64,000 nucleotides of DNA from assembly GCF_008386315.1 (NCBI RefSeq), contig NZ_CP043808.1, forward strand, positions 992,001 through 1,056,000. Reading direction: 5' to 3'. The notes below the pieces were generated by a model that was not told the origin of the DNA, ran no database searches, and saw nothing but the letters and a program-made list of their open reading frames with translations. A program made the position numbers and the translations under genes. Source of the stretch: Serinicoccus marinus DSM 15273 (GTDB lineage Bacteria > Actinomycetota > Actinomycetes > Actinomycetales > Dermatophilaceae). Below, piece by piece: positions 24,582-33,598 of the stretch (its first letter is position 1; every line of letters starts with the position of its first letter).

Positions 24582-25847
24582 GTGGAAGGCACCGTCGACC
24601 AGCAGCGCGCCGTGATCCGACAGGACGACGCGTCGCGCCGTGCCGGGCTGCGGCAGATGCGCACCGTTGCGACCGGGTTGCTCGTGGTCATGGCGGTCAT
24701 CTACGTGCTGACCCACGGGCGCGACGGGATCTGGGGATACGTCAACGCGGGCGCCGAGGCGGGGATGATCGGGGCGATCGCCGACTGGTTCGCCGTTGTC
24801 GCGCTCTTCCGGCACCCGCTCGGTCTGCCGATCCCGCACACCGCTCTGGTCCGTCGGCGCAAGGACGACCTCGGGGCGAGCCTCGAGCAGTTCGTCACCG
24901 ACAACTTCCTCACCCCGCAGGTGCTCAGGGACAAGCTCCTCGACGCCCAGGTCGTGCACCGGGTCGGCGAGTGGCTGCGCGAGCCCGAGCACGTCGAGCG
25001 CGTGGTCTCCGAGGCGGCGCCCTTCCTGCGCCGTGCCGTCGAGCGCCTGGACGAGGACGAGATCCGCACCTTCGTCGACGACGTCGTCCTCCCGCGGGTG
25101 CGCGAGGAGCCGCTGTCCCCGGTCGCCGGTCACCTCCTGGAGCGTGTCGTCGAGGACGGCTCGCACCACGGGCTCGTCGACCTCTTCGCCCGGGAGCTGC
25201 ACGCCTGGCTCGCCCTGCACCAGGACCAGGTAGAGACGATCGTCCGCTCGCGCGCCCCGGCCTGGGCCCCGACCTGGGTCAACGACCAGGTGACCCGACG
25301 GGTCTACACCGAGGTGCTGCGCTGGGCCCGCGACGTCAAGGACGACCCGGAGCACACCGTGCGGCACGCCCTCGACGCCTACCTGGCCGAGCTGGGCCGC
25401 GACCTGCAGGAGGACGAGCGGACCCGCGAGCGCTTCGAGTCGCTCAAGGAGCGGGTCCTGGACCACCCGCAGGTGAGCGCGACGGGCGTCGCCCTCGGGG
25501 AGACGCTGCGCACCTCCGTCCTCGACGCTCTGGACGACCCGCAGGGGGCGCTGCGCACCCGGATGAGCACCGGGCTGGCGGCGCTGGGTCGACAGCTCGT
25601 CGACGACGAGCGGCTGCAGGCGCGGTTGGACGCGTGGGTCGCCGACACCGTGGTGTCCCTGGTCCAGCGCTACGGGCCTGAGCTCACCTCGGTCATCTCA
25701 GGGACCATCGCGCGATGGGACGCTCGCGAGGCGTCGGACAAGATCGAGCTGCACGTCGGTCGCGACCTGCAGTTCATCCGGCTCAACGGCACCGTCGTGG
25801 GCGCGCTGGTCGGACTGGTGATCCACGCGGTCTCCCAGCTGCTCTGA
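24582..25847 (+). CDS. DUF445 family membrane protein
   Basis: A 421-residue protein of the DUF445 (YjiN-like) family. An N-terminal membrane helix (TVATGLLVVMAVIYVLT) is followed by the family signature GAEAGMIGAIADWFAVVALF and a long helical domain, and ends in a second membrane helix (NGTVVGALVGLVIHAVSQLL). The role of the family is unknown; a cell-envelope function is likely. GTG 24582 follows a perfect AGGAGG by five bases, and TAGGCT at 24511-24516 is a probable -10 element. The much longer open frame upstream is antisense to the neighbouring gene and not coding. Confidence 0.9.
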   Translation: MEGTVDQQRAVIRQDDASRRAGLRQMRTVATGLLVVMAVIYVLTHGRDGIWGYVNAGAEAGMIGAIADWFAVVALFRHPLGLPIPHTALVRRRKDDLGASLEQFVTDNFLTPQVLRDKLLDAQVVHRVGEWLREPEHVERVVSEAAPFLRRAVERLDEDEIRTFVDDVVLPRVREEPLSPVAGHLLERVVEDGSHHGLVDLFARELHAWLALHQDQVETIVRSRAPAWAPTWVNDQVTRRVYTEVLRWARDVKDDPEHTVRHALDAYLAELGRDLQEDERTRERFESLKERVLDHPQVSATGVALGETLRTSVLDALDDPQGALRTRMSTGLAALGRQLVDDERLQARLDAWVADTVVSLVQRYGPELTSVISGTIARWDAREASDKIELHVGRDLQFIRLNGTVVGALVGLVIHAVSQLL

Positions 25848-25875
25848 GGGGCACCACCGGGCATACCGCCCCTCC

Positions 25876-25949
25876 GGACCGACGTCGGCCTAGCAGGAGC
25901 TTCATCGGCATACATCCCGATGGAGGTCGTGCTACCCCGACGTCGGTCC
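25876..25949. repeat. 74-bp palindromic intergenic repeat, copy 3
   Basis: GGACCGACGTCGGCCTAGCA and TGCTACCCCGACGTCGGTCC form the outer arms. The centre is TTCATCGG/CCGATGGA around CATACATC. It lies between the DUF445 stop and the convergent IS110 transposase, 27 bases from the IS end. Together with copies 1 and 2 it defines a three-member family, each at gene 3' ends. Confidence 0.85.
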
Positions 25950-25976
25950 CAGGTATGCGGGGGCTGATGCTCCTAT

Positions 25977-27161
25977 GACCTGTCAAGCGGCTGGATCGAG
26001 GGTTGATGGTGCTTGCGGTGGGGCTGTGTCGTGGGCGAGTTCGGCGCGGATGGTGGGCAGGAGCTCGCGGACGAGGTAGCGCTTGAGGCAGCGGATGATC
26101 TCGGGTTTGCTCAGGTTCTGCTCGCTGCGTCGGGCCCGGTAGGCCTTGGTCCTGTCGTCGTGGCCGAGACGGACCATGATGATCCGCCAGAGGGCTTCGT
26201 TGGCGTGCCTGTCACCGCCGCGGTTGAGCCTGTGGCGGTCGGTGCGTCCGGAGGATGCGGGCAGTGGGCTGACCCCGCACAGTGCGGCGAAGGAGGCCTC
26301 GGACCGGATGCGGTCGGGGTTGTCACCAGCGGTGATGAGCAGCTGAGAGGCGGTATCGGGGCCGACACCGAAGTGGTCCAGCAGTCCGGGGGCGGTGTGC
26401 TTGACCAGGGCGTCGAGGTCGGCGTCGGCCTCGGCGATCTCCTCGGCCAGGACCAGGCAGCGGCGAGCGGTCCGGCGCAGCGCGAGCTTGACCGCCTGCT
26501 CAGGCTCATGCAGGCGGTCGCGGTCCGGGCGCAGCCGCGCACACGCCTCGACGCGGGTGGTGCCGCTGAGTCCGTGCAGCTGCTCGCGGACCGAGTGCGG
26601 CGCGGTGATGACCAGCTGCACCAGGGCGGAGCGGGCAGCGACCATCGCCTTCATCGCGGCCCTCTTGGTCGCCTTCAGCGCGCGCAGCGACTCCACCGGC
26701 CCGGTGCGCGTCTTGGGTGTCGTCGTGGCCGTCCTGGCCAGCACGGCCCGGGCTGCGGCCTCGGCGTCCAGCGGGTCGCTCTTGCCCCGCTGACGACGCT
26801 GCTTGCGATCCGCGCGGTCGACCTCGACCACGTCCACGTCCTGGGCTGTGAGGTAGCGGGCGAGCTGGGCACCGTAGGACCCGGTGCCCTCGACCCCGAC
26901 GCGGTCGACCTGCCCGTGCGAGCTCAGCCATCCCAGGGCTCGCCTGTTACCCGCCGCGGTCGCCGGGACACTCCTGGTGCCCAGCAGCCGGCCCTGGGCG
27001 TCGAGCGCGGCCAGGGTGTGCGTGTCGGCGTGGGTGTCGACCCCGCCGATGACGGTAGATGTCACCATGATTGGCGTCCTTCCGACTCTGATCCAGTTGG
27101 TTGGACACGCACCACCGGTCGGGCGGACAGCACAGTGACGAGGCCTACGCCAGGCTCCTAT
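25977..27161 (-). mobile_element. IS110-family insertion sequence (tentative ends)
   Basis: The element contains one DEDD transposase. The octamer GCTCCTAT occurs at both proposed ends (25969-25976 and 27154-27161). It is followed by GACCTG on one side and CAGGTC on the other, consistent with a core duplicated on insertion. That gives about 1.19 kb with six bases beyond the stop and about 93 bases before the start codon. IS110-group elements place a bridge RNA gene upstream of the transposase. The 93-base leader is short for that, so the upper end could lie further out, up to 27344. No terminal inverted repeats, as expected. Confidence 0.7.
25983..27068 (-). CDS. IS110-family DEDD transposase/recombinase
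   Basis: A 361-residue recombinase. The RuvC-like DEDD domain is at the N-terminus: GGVDTHADTHT (first Asp), VGVEGTGSYG (Glu) and KSDPLDAEAAAR (Asp pair). A coiled region follows, then the C-terminal transposase domain (ITAGDNPDRIRSEASFAALC, GGDRHANEALWRIIMVRL) that carries the catalytic serine region of the family. The frame is intact and full-length, so the element may be active. IS110 enzymes act as RNA-guided recombinases. It lies next to repeat copy 3, and other IS110/IS1111 elements are known to favour palindromic repeats as targets. Confidence 0.93.
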   Translation of the reverse strand: MVTSTVIGGVDTHADTHTLAALDAQGRLLGTRSVPATAAGNRRALGWLSSHGQVDRVGVEGTGSYGAQLARYLTAQDVDVVEVDRADRKQRRQRGKSDPLDAEAAARAVLARTATTTPKTRTGPVESLRALKATKRAAMKAMVAARSALVQLVITAPHSVREQLHGLSGTTRVEACARLRPDRDRLHEPEQAVKLALRRTARRCLVLAEEIAEADADLDALVKHTAPGLLDHFGVGPDTASQLLITAGDNPDRIRSEASFAALCGVSPLPASSGRTDRHRLNRGGDRHANEALWRIIMVRLGHDDRTKAYRARRSEQNLSKPEIIRCLKRYLVRELLPTIRAELAHDTAPPQAPSTLDPAA

Positions 27162-27344
27162 CAGGTCACGATCCGTCTGGCTGGTGCGTGCGCCCCGTCC
27201 GGCGACAGATCAGGCCAAAGGCACCAAGCCGGTGGACAACAGGGTCAGCCGGGCGGGACTTCCATCGAGCGTAACGACGGCACCAACAGCATCACTGTGG
27301 ACAACTTCTGCGCGACGATCGCGCGCCGGGGCAGGCTGGCGGGT

Positions 27345-27779
27345 ATGAGTTTCGAGAACCTTCCTGATGACTGGCCCGCCCGTCCGCTCGACGACCCGGT
27401 GCTGGCCGCCGATGTCGTGGACCTCGTCGTGAGCGACGCCGACCGCGCCGCCGGCGCGCTGGGCTTCCTCCTCTGCCGCCCCGGCGGCACGCTGGCCCAA
27501 CCCGTCGTGGTGGGGGAGGTGGCGCAGGAGGACCCGACCCAGGTGGTGGCGCGGATGATCCCGGTCATCGCGGACCTGCCGGACACGCCCGGATTCGTCC
27601 TGGCGCTCGCCCGCCCGCGTGGCGGGGTCGGCGACGCCGATCGGGCCCTGCACCAGTACGCCCTCGACGCCTGCGAGGACGCCCGCCTGACCCTCTGGGG
27701 CACCTTCCTCGCCACCCACGCGGGAGTGACCCACCTGCCGGTCGCCTCCGGCCTGGTGCCCCGCAGCGGCGCGGCCTGA
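27345..27779 (+). CDS. Conserved hypothetical actinobacterial protein
   Basis: A 144-residue soluble protein of unknown function. Notable stretches are PDDWPARPLDDPVLAADVVD, LGFLLCRPGGTLAQPVV and HQYALDACEDARLTLWGTF, ending in a region predicted to be loop-rich. Composition and length look like a genuine conserved protein, but no motif allows a function. The ATG follows a CAGGCT hexamer by seven bases, again suggesting a short or absent leader. The IS110 element inserted just upstream, so its regulation may have changed. Confidence 0.7.
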   Translation: MSFENLPDDWPARPLDDPVLAADVVDLVVSDADRAAGALGFLLCRPGGTLAQPVVVGEVAQEDPTQVVARMIPVIADLPDTPGFVLALARPRGGVGDADRALHQYALDACEDARLTLWGTFLATHAGVTHLPVASGLVPRSGAA

Positions 27780-27840
27780 GCCGCAGAGCCGCCGCCGGAC
27801 CGGGACGCCGCCGCTCGGAAACCCGGTGGTGCCGCCTCGT

Positions 27841-27846
27841 TAGAGT
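27841..27846 (+). promoter_or_regulatory. -10 element of a leaderless transcript (hrpA)
   Basis: TAGAGT ends seven bases before the GTG at 27854, so transcription would start about at that codon. This supports 27854 as the hrpA start over the GTG at 27845, which overlaps the hexamer. Confidence 0.45.
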
Positions 27847-27853
27847 GGAGGGC

Positions 27854-30800
27854 GTGCCCGAGCCCGACCGACGTGACCCCGACGCGGGCACCGGTCGACG
27901 GCAGGGGGGCCGGGGTCGCGCAGGCTCCGGGCGTCGTGGCCGGCGCCGGCCGCGCGGCACAGGGTCACCGACACGCTCGGACCCGGGGTCGGACCGTCGC
28001 TCACGCGGAGCCTCGCGAGAGCAGGCCGCCGCGGCGACCGCCGCCCGACGGGCGGCCCAGCCGGCCCCCGGATCGTTGCACTACCCGCCCGAGCTGCCCG
28101 TCTCCGAGCGGCGGCAGGACCTGCTGCAGACGGTCGCCGAGCACCAGGTGGTGATCGTCGCGGGGAGACCGGGTCGGGCAAGACCACCCAGCTGCCGAAG
28201 ATCTGCCTGGAGCTGGGGCGCGGGGTCGAGGGCATGATCGGCCACACCCAGCCGCGCCGGATCGCGGCGCGGTCGGTGGCCGAGCGGGTCAGCGAGGAGC
28301 TCGGCGCCGAGCTCGGCACCGTCGTGGGATACCAGGTGCGCTTCACCGACGTCTCCCGCGCGGACACCCTGGTCAAGGTCATGACCGACGGGATCCTGCT
28401 CTCGGAGCTCCAGCGCGACCGCGACCTGCGCCGCTACGACACGCTCATCATCGACGAGGCGCACGAGCGCAGCCTCAACATCGACTTCATCCTCGGCTAC
28501 CTGCGCCGGCTGCTCCCGCGACGACCCGACCTCAAGGTGATCATCACCTCGGCCACCATCGACGTCGAGCGCTTCGCGGAGTTCTTCGCCGACGAGCAGG
28601 GGCGGCCGGCACCGGTCATCGAGGTCTCCGGCCGCACCTACCCGGTCGAGGTCCGCTACCGGCCGCTCACCCGTGAGGAGCCGCCGCGGGGCCGTGGGGC
28701 CGACGCCGAGCCCCGGCAGGTCGAGATCGACCAGGTCACCGGGGTGGTCGAGGCGGTCGAGGAGCTGTGGACCGAGGACACCGGGCGCGACGGCGCGGGC
28801 GAGGACGTGCTCGTCTTCTGCTCCGGCGAGCGGGAGATCCGGGACGTCTGCGACGCGCTCGCCGGGCTCGACCTGCCCGACACCGAGGTGCTGCCGCTCT
28901 ACGGCCGGCTGTCCGCCGCCGAGCAGCACCGCGTCTTCGCCCGGCACACCGGCCGACGCATCGTCGTCTCCACCAACGTCGCCGAGACCTCGCTCACCGT
29001 CCCCGGCATCCGGTATGTCGTGGACACCGGCACCGCGCGGATCAGCCGCTACAGCCAGCGGCTCAAGGTGCAGCGGCTGCCGATCGAGCCGATCAGCCAG
29101 GCCTCGGCCAACCAGCGGGCCGGGCGCTGCGGGCGCCTCGCCGACGGCATCGCGATCCGGCTCTACAGCGAGGAGGACTTCGCGAGCCGGCCCGAGTTCA
29201 CCGACCCCGAGATCCTGCGGACCAACCTGGCCAGCGTCATCCTGCAGATGACCAACCTGGGGCTGGGGGAGATCGAGAAGTTCGGCTTCCTCGAGCCGCC
29301 GGACCCGCGGCAGGTCGCCGACGGCGTCCGGCTGCTCACCGAGCTGCAGGCCATCGACCCCAAGGCACCCGCGCACCTGCCGCGCCAGCGCCTCACCCCC
29401 TACGGCCGGGCCATCGTCGGCCTGCCGGTCGACCCCCGGCTCGCGCGGATGCTCCTCGAGGCCGAGCGGCAGGGGGCTCTCCAGGAGGTGCTCGTGGTCG
29501 TCGCGGCGCTGTCCATGCAGGACGTGCGCGAGCGACCCGCGGACCGGCAGCAGCAGGCGGACCAGGCGCACGCCCGCTTCCGCCGCGCGGGCGGTGCGCA
29601 GGGCCCGCCGAACCCTCGACAGCCGGCATCGAAGGACCAGACCGACAAGGACGCCAAGGACGTCGTCGACAGCGACTTCCTCGTCGTCCTCAACCTCTGG
29701 CGCTACCTCCAGCGGCAGCAGAAGCAGCTGTCCGGCAGCGCCTTCCGGCGGATGTGCAAGGCCGAGTTCCTGCACTACCTGCGGGTGCGGGAGTGGCAGG
29801 ACCTGCACACCCAGCTGAAGCGGGCCGTCAAGCAGCTGGGGATGGAGCTCAACCAGCACCCGGCCACCAGCGACCAGGTGCACTCCTCGCTGCTCACCGG
29901 GCTGCTGTCCAACGTGGGGATGTGGGAACGCGAGGCACGGGCATACCTCGGCGCCCGCAACGCCCGCTTCGTCATCCAACCCGGCTCCGTCCTCCATCGG
30001 AGGAACCCCGAGTGGGTGATGAGCGCCGAGCTCGTCGAGACCACCCGGCTCTGGGCGCGGACCAACGCGGTCATCGACCCGGCCGAGGTGGAGCGAGTAG
30101 CCGCGCACCTGGTCAAGCGGTCCTACAGCGAGCCCCGCTGGTCGCGCTCGGCCGGGTCGGCGGTCGCGGACGAGCGGGTGACGCTCTACGGCATACCCCT
30201 CGTCGCGGGACGCGCGGTGCCGCTGGGGCGGATCGACCCGGAGACCGCGCGCGACCTCTTCATCCGGCAGGGGCTGGTCGAGGAGGACTGGGAGACGCGG
30301 CACGACTTCTTCCACGCCAACCGGCGGCTGGTGCGCGAGCTGGGCCAGCTCGAGGAGCGGGCGCGGCGCCGCGACATCCTCGTCGACGACGAGACACTCG
30401 TCGAGTTCTACTCCGCCCGGATCCCGGAGCAGGTGGTGTCCGGCGCGCACTTCGACACCTGGTGGAAGACGGCACGCCGCGAGGACCCGCAGCTGCTGAC
30501 CTTCACCGAGGACCTCCTGGTGGGCGACGCCGGCGACCGGGTGAGCGGTCTCAGCGAGGACTTCCCGACCGAGCGGACCCAGGGCGAGCTGACCGTCGGG
30601 CTGACCTACCAGTTCGAGCCGGGTGCTGACGCCGACGGGGTCACCGCGCACCTGCCCGTCGAGGTGCTCAACCAGGTGCAGGACGAGGGTTTCGACTGGC
30701 TCGTGCCGGGGATGCACGAGGAGCTGGTGACGGCGCTGGTCAAGGCTCTGCCGAAGGACGTGCGCCGCAACTTCGTGCCGGCTCCGGACCATGCGCGCGC

Positions 30801-31989
30801 CGCGCTCCGGGGTATGCGCGAGGCCGGCGTGGTCGGGCAGGTCCCGGTCCGGGAGGCGCTGGCGGCCGAGCTCACCGGCCGCGGCCTGGTGCGCGTGGAT
30901 CCCGCGGACATGCCGTGGGAGCGGGTGCCGGACCACCTGCGGATGACCTTCCGGGTCGAGCGCGCGGTGCGGCCGGGCGGGGGCAAGGGGCGGGGCCGGC
31001 GGCGCGGACGGGCCGAGGTCCTCGGCGAGGGCAAGGACCTCGCGGCGCTGCAGGAGCAGCTGGCGCCCGCCGTGCGCAGCTCGATGGCTGCCGCGGCCTC
31101 GGGCGTGGAGCGCACCGGTCTGACGGTGTGGCCCGGCGACCTCGATCCGTTGCCCGAGACCTTCAGCCGGCAGGTGGGGCCGCGTGAGGTGCAGGGCTAC
31201 CCGGCGCTGGTCGACGCCGGTGACGCGGTGGACGTGCGCGTGCTCGCGACGCGCTCGGAGGCGGACCGGGAGACCCGGCGCGGCGTGCGCCGGTTGCTGC
31301 TGCTCGGCACGACACCGCCGTGGAAGCGGCTGCTGGCGTTGCTCTCCAACAGCCAGAAGCTCTCGCTCGGCCACAACCCGCACGGCTCGGTGCCCGCCCT
31401 GCTCGAGGACGCGCTCGCCGCGGCGGTCGACTCGGTCGTGGCCGAGCAGCCGGGGGCCACGGTGCGCACGCCCGCGCAGTTCGAGGCAGCGCTGGCCGGG
31501 GTGCGGCAGCAGAGCGTGCCGCGGGTGCTGGAGATCGTGGAGTCGCTCGTCCCGATCCTCGACACGGCGCGCGAGGTCTCGCTGCGGCTGCAGCGGCTGG
31601 ACGCCCCAGCCGCGGCGGACCTCGCCACCGACCTGCGGCGACAGCTCGACGCACTCGTGCGGCCGGGCTTCGTGACCGACGTCGGGTATGCCCGGCTGCC
31701 GCGGATGGTGGTGTGGCTGCGGGCGATGGCCGAGCGGCTCGACAAGGGGGTGCAGGACTTGCCCCGGGACCGGCAGCGGATGGGGGACGTCGGAGTCGTC
31801 GAGTCCGAGCTCGCGTCCTTCCTCGACGGGCTGCCCCCGCACCGCCGGGAGGACCCCGACGTCCGCGAGGTGGTGTGGTCCCTGCAGGAGCTGCGGGTCT
31901 CGCTCTTCGCCCAGCGCCTCGGCACGCCCGCCCCCGTCTCGCCGAAGCGGATCTACGCCGCCATGGATCGCGCCGAGTCCGCCGGCTAG
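27854..31989 (+). CDS. hrpA: HrpA-type ATP-dependent RNA helicase, frameshifted near 28163
   Basis: A DEAH-box helicase of about 1378 residues once repaired (E. coli HrpA has 1300). The Walker A motif is split by a missing G in the GGGG at 28162-28165; adding it gives GETGSGKTTQLPK. The remaining motifs are intact: TQPRRIAARSVAERV, DEAHERSLNIDF, ITSATIDVERF, STNVAETSLTVPGI and QRAGRCGR. The helicase-associated and OB regions and a DUF3418-type C-terminus follow. Known HrpA proteins rescue stalled ribosomes and process mRNA. About 80 N-terminal residues are basic and disordered. The frameshift is probably a sequence error because the rest of the gene is perfectly conserved. Confidence 0.9.
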
Positions 31990-32090
31990 GGCCGCGGGTA
32001 CTCGCTGACCCAGAGATCCACGAGGACCTCCTACCGTCCGGTCGGGCGACGCAGACCGTGCGGCCGGTCGTGATCTGGCAGAGTCGCGGT

Positions 32091-32765
32091 ATGTCCTCCG
32101 AGACGCTGACCGACCACGCGCTGTCCACCGACCCCGAGCTCTCCGACTGGCGGGTGCTGCTCGGGAGGCTGCAGACCCGCTTCGCCTCGCCGGACTTCTC
32201 GACCGGGGCCCGGCTGGTGTCGCGGATCGCCGAGCTCGCCGACGAGCTGGACCACCACCCCGACGTCGACCTGCGCTACCCGCACGTCACCGTCTCCACG
32301 GTCAGCCACGACGTCCGTGCGCTCACCACGCGCGACCGGGCGCTCGCCGTCGCGATCACCGCCGCCGCCGCTGAGCTCGGGCTGGACGCCACGCCGCACG
32401 AGGTCGCGGCGCTGGAGATCGCGCTCGACGTCACCGACGCCCCGTCGGTCGAGCCGTTCTGGGCGGCCGTGCTCGGCTACGCCGAGGCCGGCGAGCACCA
32501 GCTCGAGGACCCGGCGGGGCGGCTGGCCCCGATGTGGTTCCAGCAGATGGACGACGGCCGGACCCAGCGGGGCCGCTTCCACCTCGACATCACCGTCCCG
32601 CACGACCTCGCGCAGGAGCGGGTCGCTGCGGCGCTCGCCGCCGGCGGCACCCTGGTCACCGACGAGTTCGCCCCGTCGTGGTGGGTCCTCGCCGACCCCG
32701 AGGGCAACGAGGCCTGCGTCTGCACCTGGCAGGGGCGCGAGGGCAGCGGCGAGATCTCGTCATGA
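32091..32765 (+). CDS. Pterin-4a-carbinolamine dehydratase fused to a VOC domain
   Basis: A 224-residue two-domain protein. Residues 1-100 form a pterin carbinolamine dehydratase-like (DCoH) domain with the family histidines in DELDHHPDVDLRYPHVTV and a later THD-like SHDVRALT. Residues 110-220 form a glyoxalase/VOC-type domain (LEIALDVTDAPSVEPFWAAV, HLDITVPHDLAQERVAAAL, WVLADPEGNEACVC). The first domain normally recycles 4a-hydroxytetrahydrobiopterin. The fusion recurs in actinobacteria, and its substrate is not established. ATG 32091 has a CAGAGT hexamer six bases upstream. It overlaps coaE by four bases. Confidence 0.85.
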   Translation: MSSETLTDHALSTDPELSDWRVLLGRLQTRFASPDFSTGARLVSRIAELADELDHHPDVDLRYPHVTVSTVSHDVRALTTRDRALAVAITAAAAELGLDATPHEVAALEIALDVTDAPSVEPFWAAVLGYAEAGEHQLEDPAGRLAPMWFQQMDDGRTQRGRFHLDITVPHDLAQERVAAALAAGGTLVTDEFAPSWWVLADPEGNEACVCTWQGREGSGEISS

Positions 32766-33580
32766 CTCTGCGCGTCGGGCTCTCCGGCGGCATCGGGTCG
32801 GGCAAGTCGACGGTCTCGGCCCTGCTCGCGGACCTCGGCGCGGTGGTGGTCGACGCGGACGCCGTGGCGCGCCAGGTCGTCGAGCCGGGTATGCCCGCCC
32901 TCGCGCAGATCTCCGAGCGGTTCGGGCCGGAGGTGCTGGCACCCGACGGGTCGCTCGACCGGCCCGCGCTGGGCCGGGTCGTCTTCGGCGACGAGCAGGC
33001 CCGGCGTGACCTGGAGGCCATCACCCACCCGCAGATCCGGCGCCGCTCCGCCGAGCTCATGGCCGCGGCACCGGACGACGCGGTCGTCGTCCACGACATC
33101 CCGCTGCTCGTCGAGCTGGGGATGGCCGCCGACTACGCGCTCGCGGTGATCGTCGACGTGCCCGAGGGCGAGCGGGTGCGTCGGCTGGTGCAGGACCGCG
33201 GCATGGACGAGCAGGCGGCCCGCGACCGGGTGCGGGCCCAGGCCGACGACGCCGCCCGCGCCGCGGCCGCCGACGTGCTGCTCGACAACACGGGCACCAG
33301 GGACGACCTGCGACGACGAGTCACCGAGCTCTGGCACGAGCGGCTGCTGCCCTTCGAGGCGTCGCTGCGCTCGCGGACCCCTCCCGAGGGCGCCCGCGAG
33401 CCCGCCCCCGGCAGCCCGGAGCACGAGCGGCTCGCGGCGCGGGCCCGCAGCGGCACCGACCCGGACGCGCTGCGGCGCCGGGGGATCGTGCCCGCTCCGG
33501 ACGGCAGCGGGTCGCTCATCTGGTGCTGCCCGCCGGCGCCGCTGCTCTGGTCGCCCGGCGTCACCGCCGCCGAGGGGTAG
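32762..33580 (+). CDS. coaE: Dephospho-CoA kinase
   Basis: The last enzyme of coenzyme A synthesis, phosphorylating dephospho-CoA with ATP. A 272-residue protein with the P-loop GLSGGIGSGKST at residues 6-17, the DADAVARQVVEPG substrate region, VVVHDIPLLVELGM and the lid RGMDEQAARDRVRAQ. The core of about 200 residues is standard. A C-terminal extension of about 65 residues rich in Pro, Arg and Ala ends in LIWCCPPAPLLWSPG and matches nothing I recognise. The ATG overlaps the upstream stop (ATGA), so the two genes are translationally coupled. Confidence 0.95.
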   Translation: MTLRVGLSGGIGSGKSTVSALLADLGAVVVDADAVARQVVEPGMPALAQISERFGPEVLAPDGSLDRPALGRVVFGDEQARRDLEAITHPQIRRRSAELMAAAPDDAVVVHDIPLLVELGMAADYALAVIVDVPEGERVRRLVQDRGMDEQAARDRVRAQADDAARAAAADVLLDNTGTRDDLRRRVTELWHERLLPFEASLRSRTPPEGAREPAPGSPEHERLAARARSGTDPDALRRRGIVPAPDGSGSLIWCCPPAPLLWSPGVTAAEG

Positions 33581-33598
33581 CCGGCCCGGCCGGCCCGG

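Noticed and set aside
28081..31842. A 1253-codon frame on the minus strand opposite hrpA
   Set aside because: It is antisense to a gene with unmistakable helicase motifs and has the composition expected of a reverse frame in GC-rich DNA.
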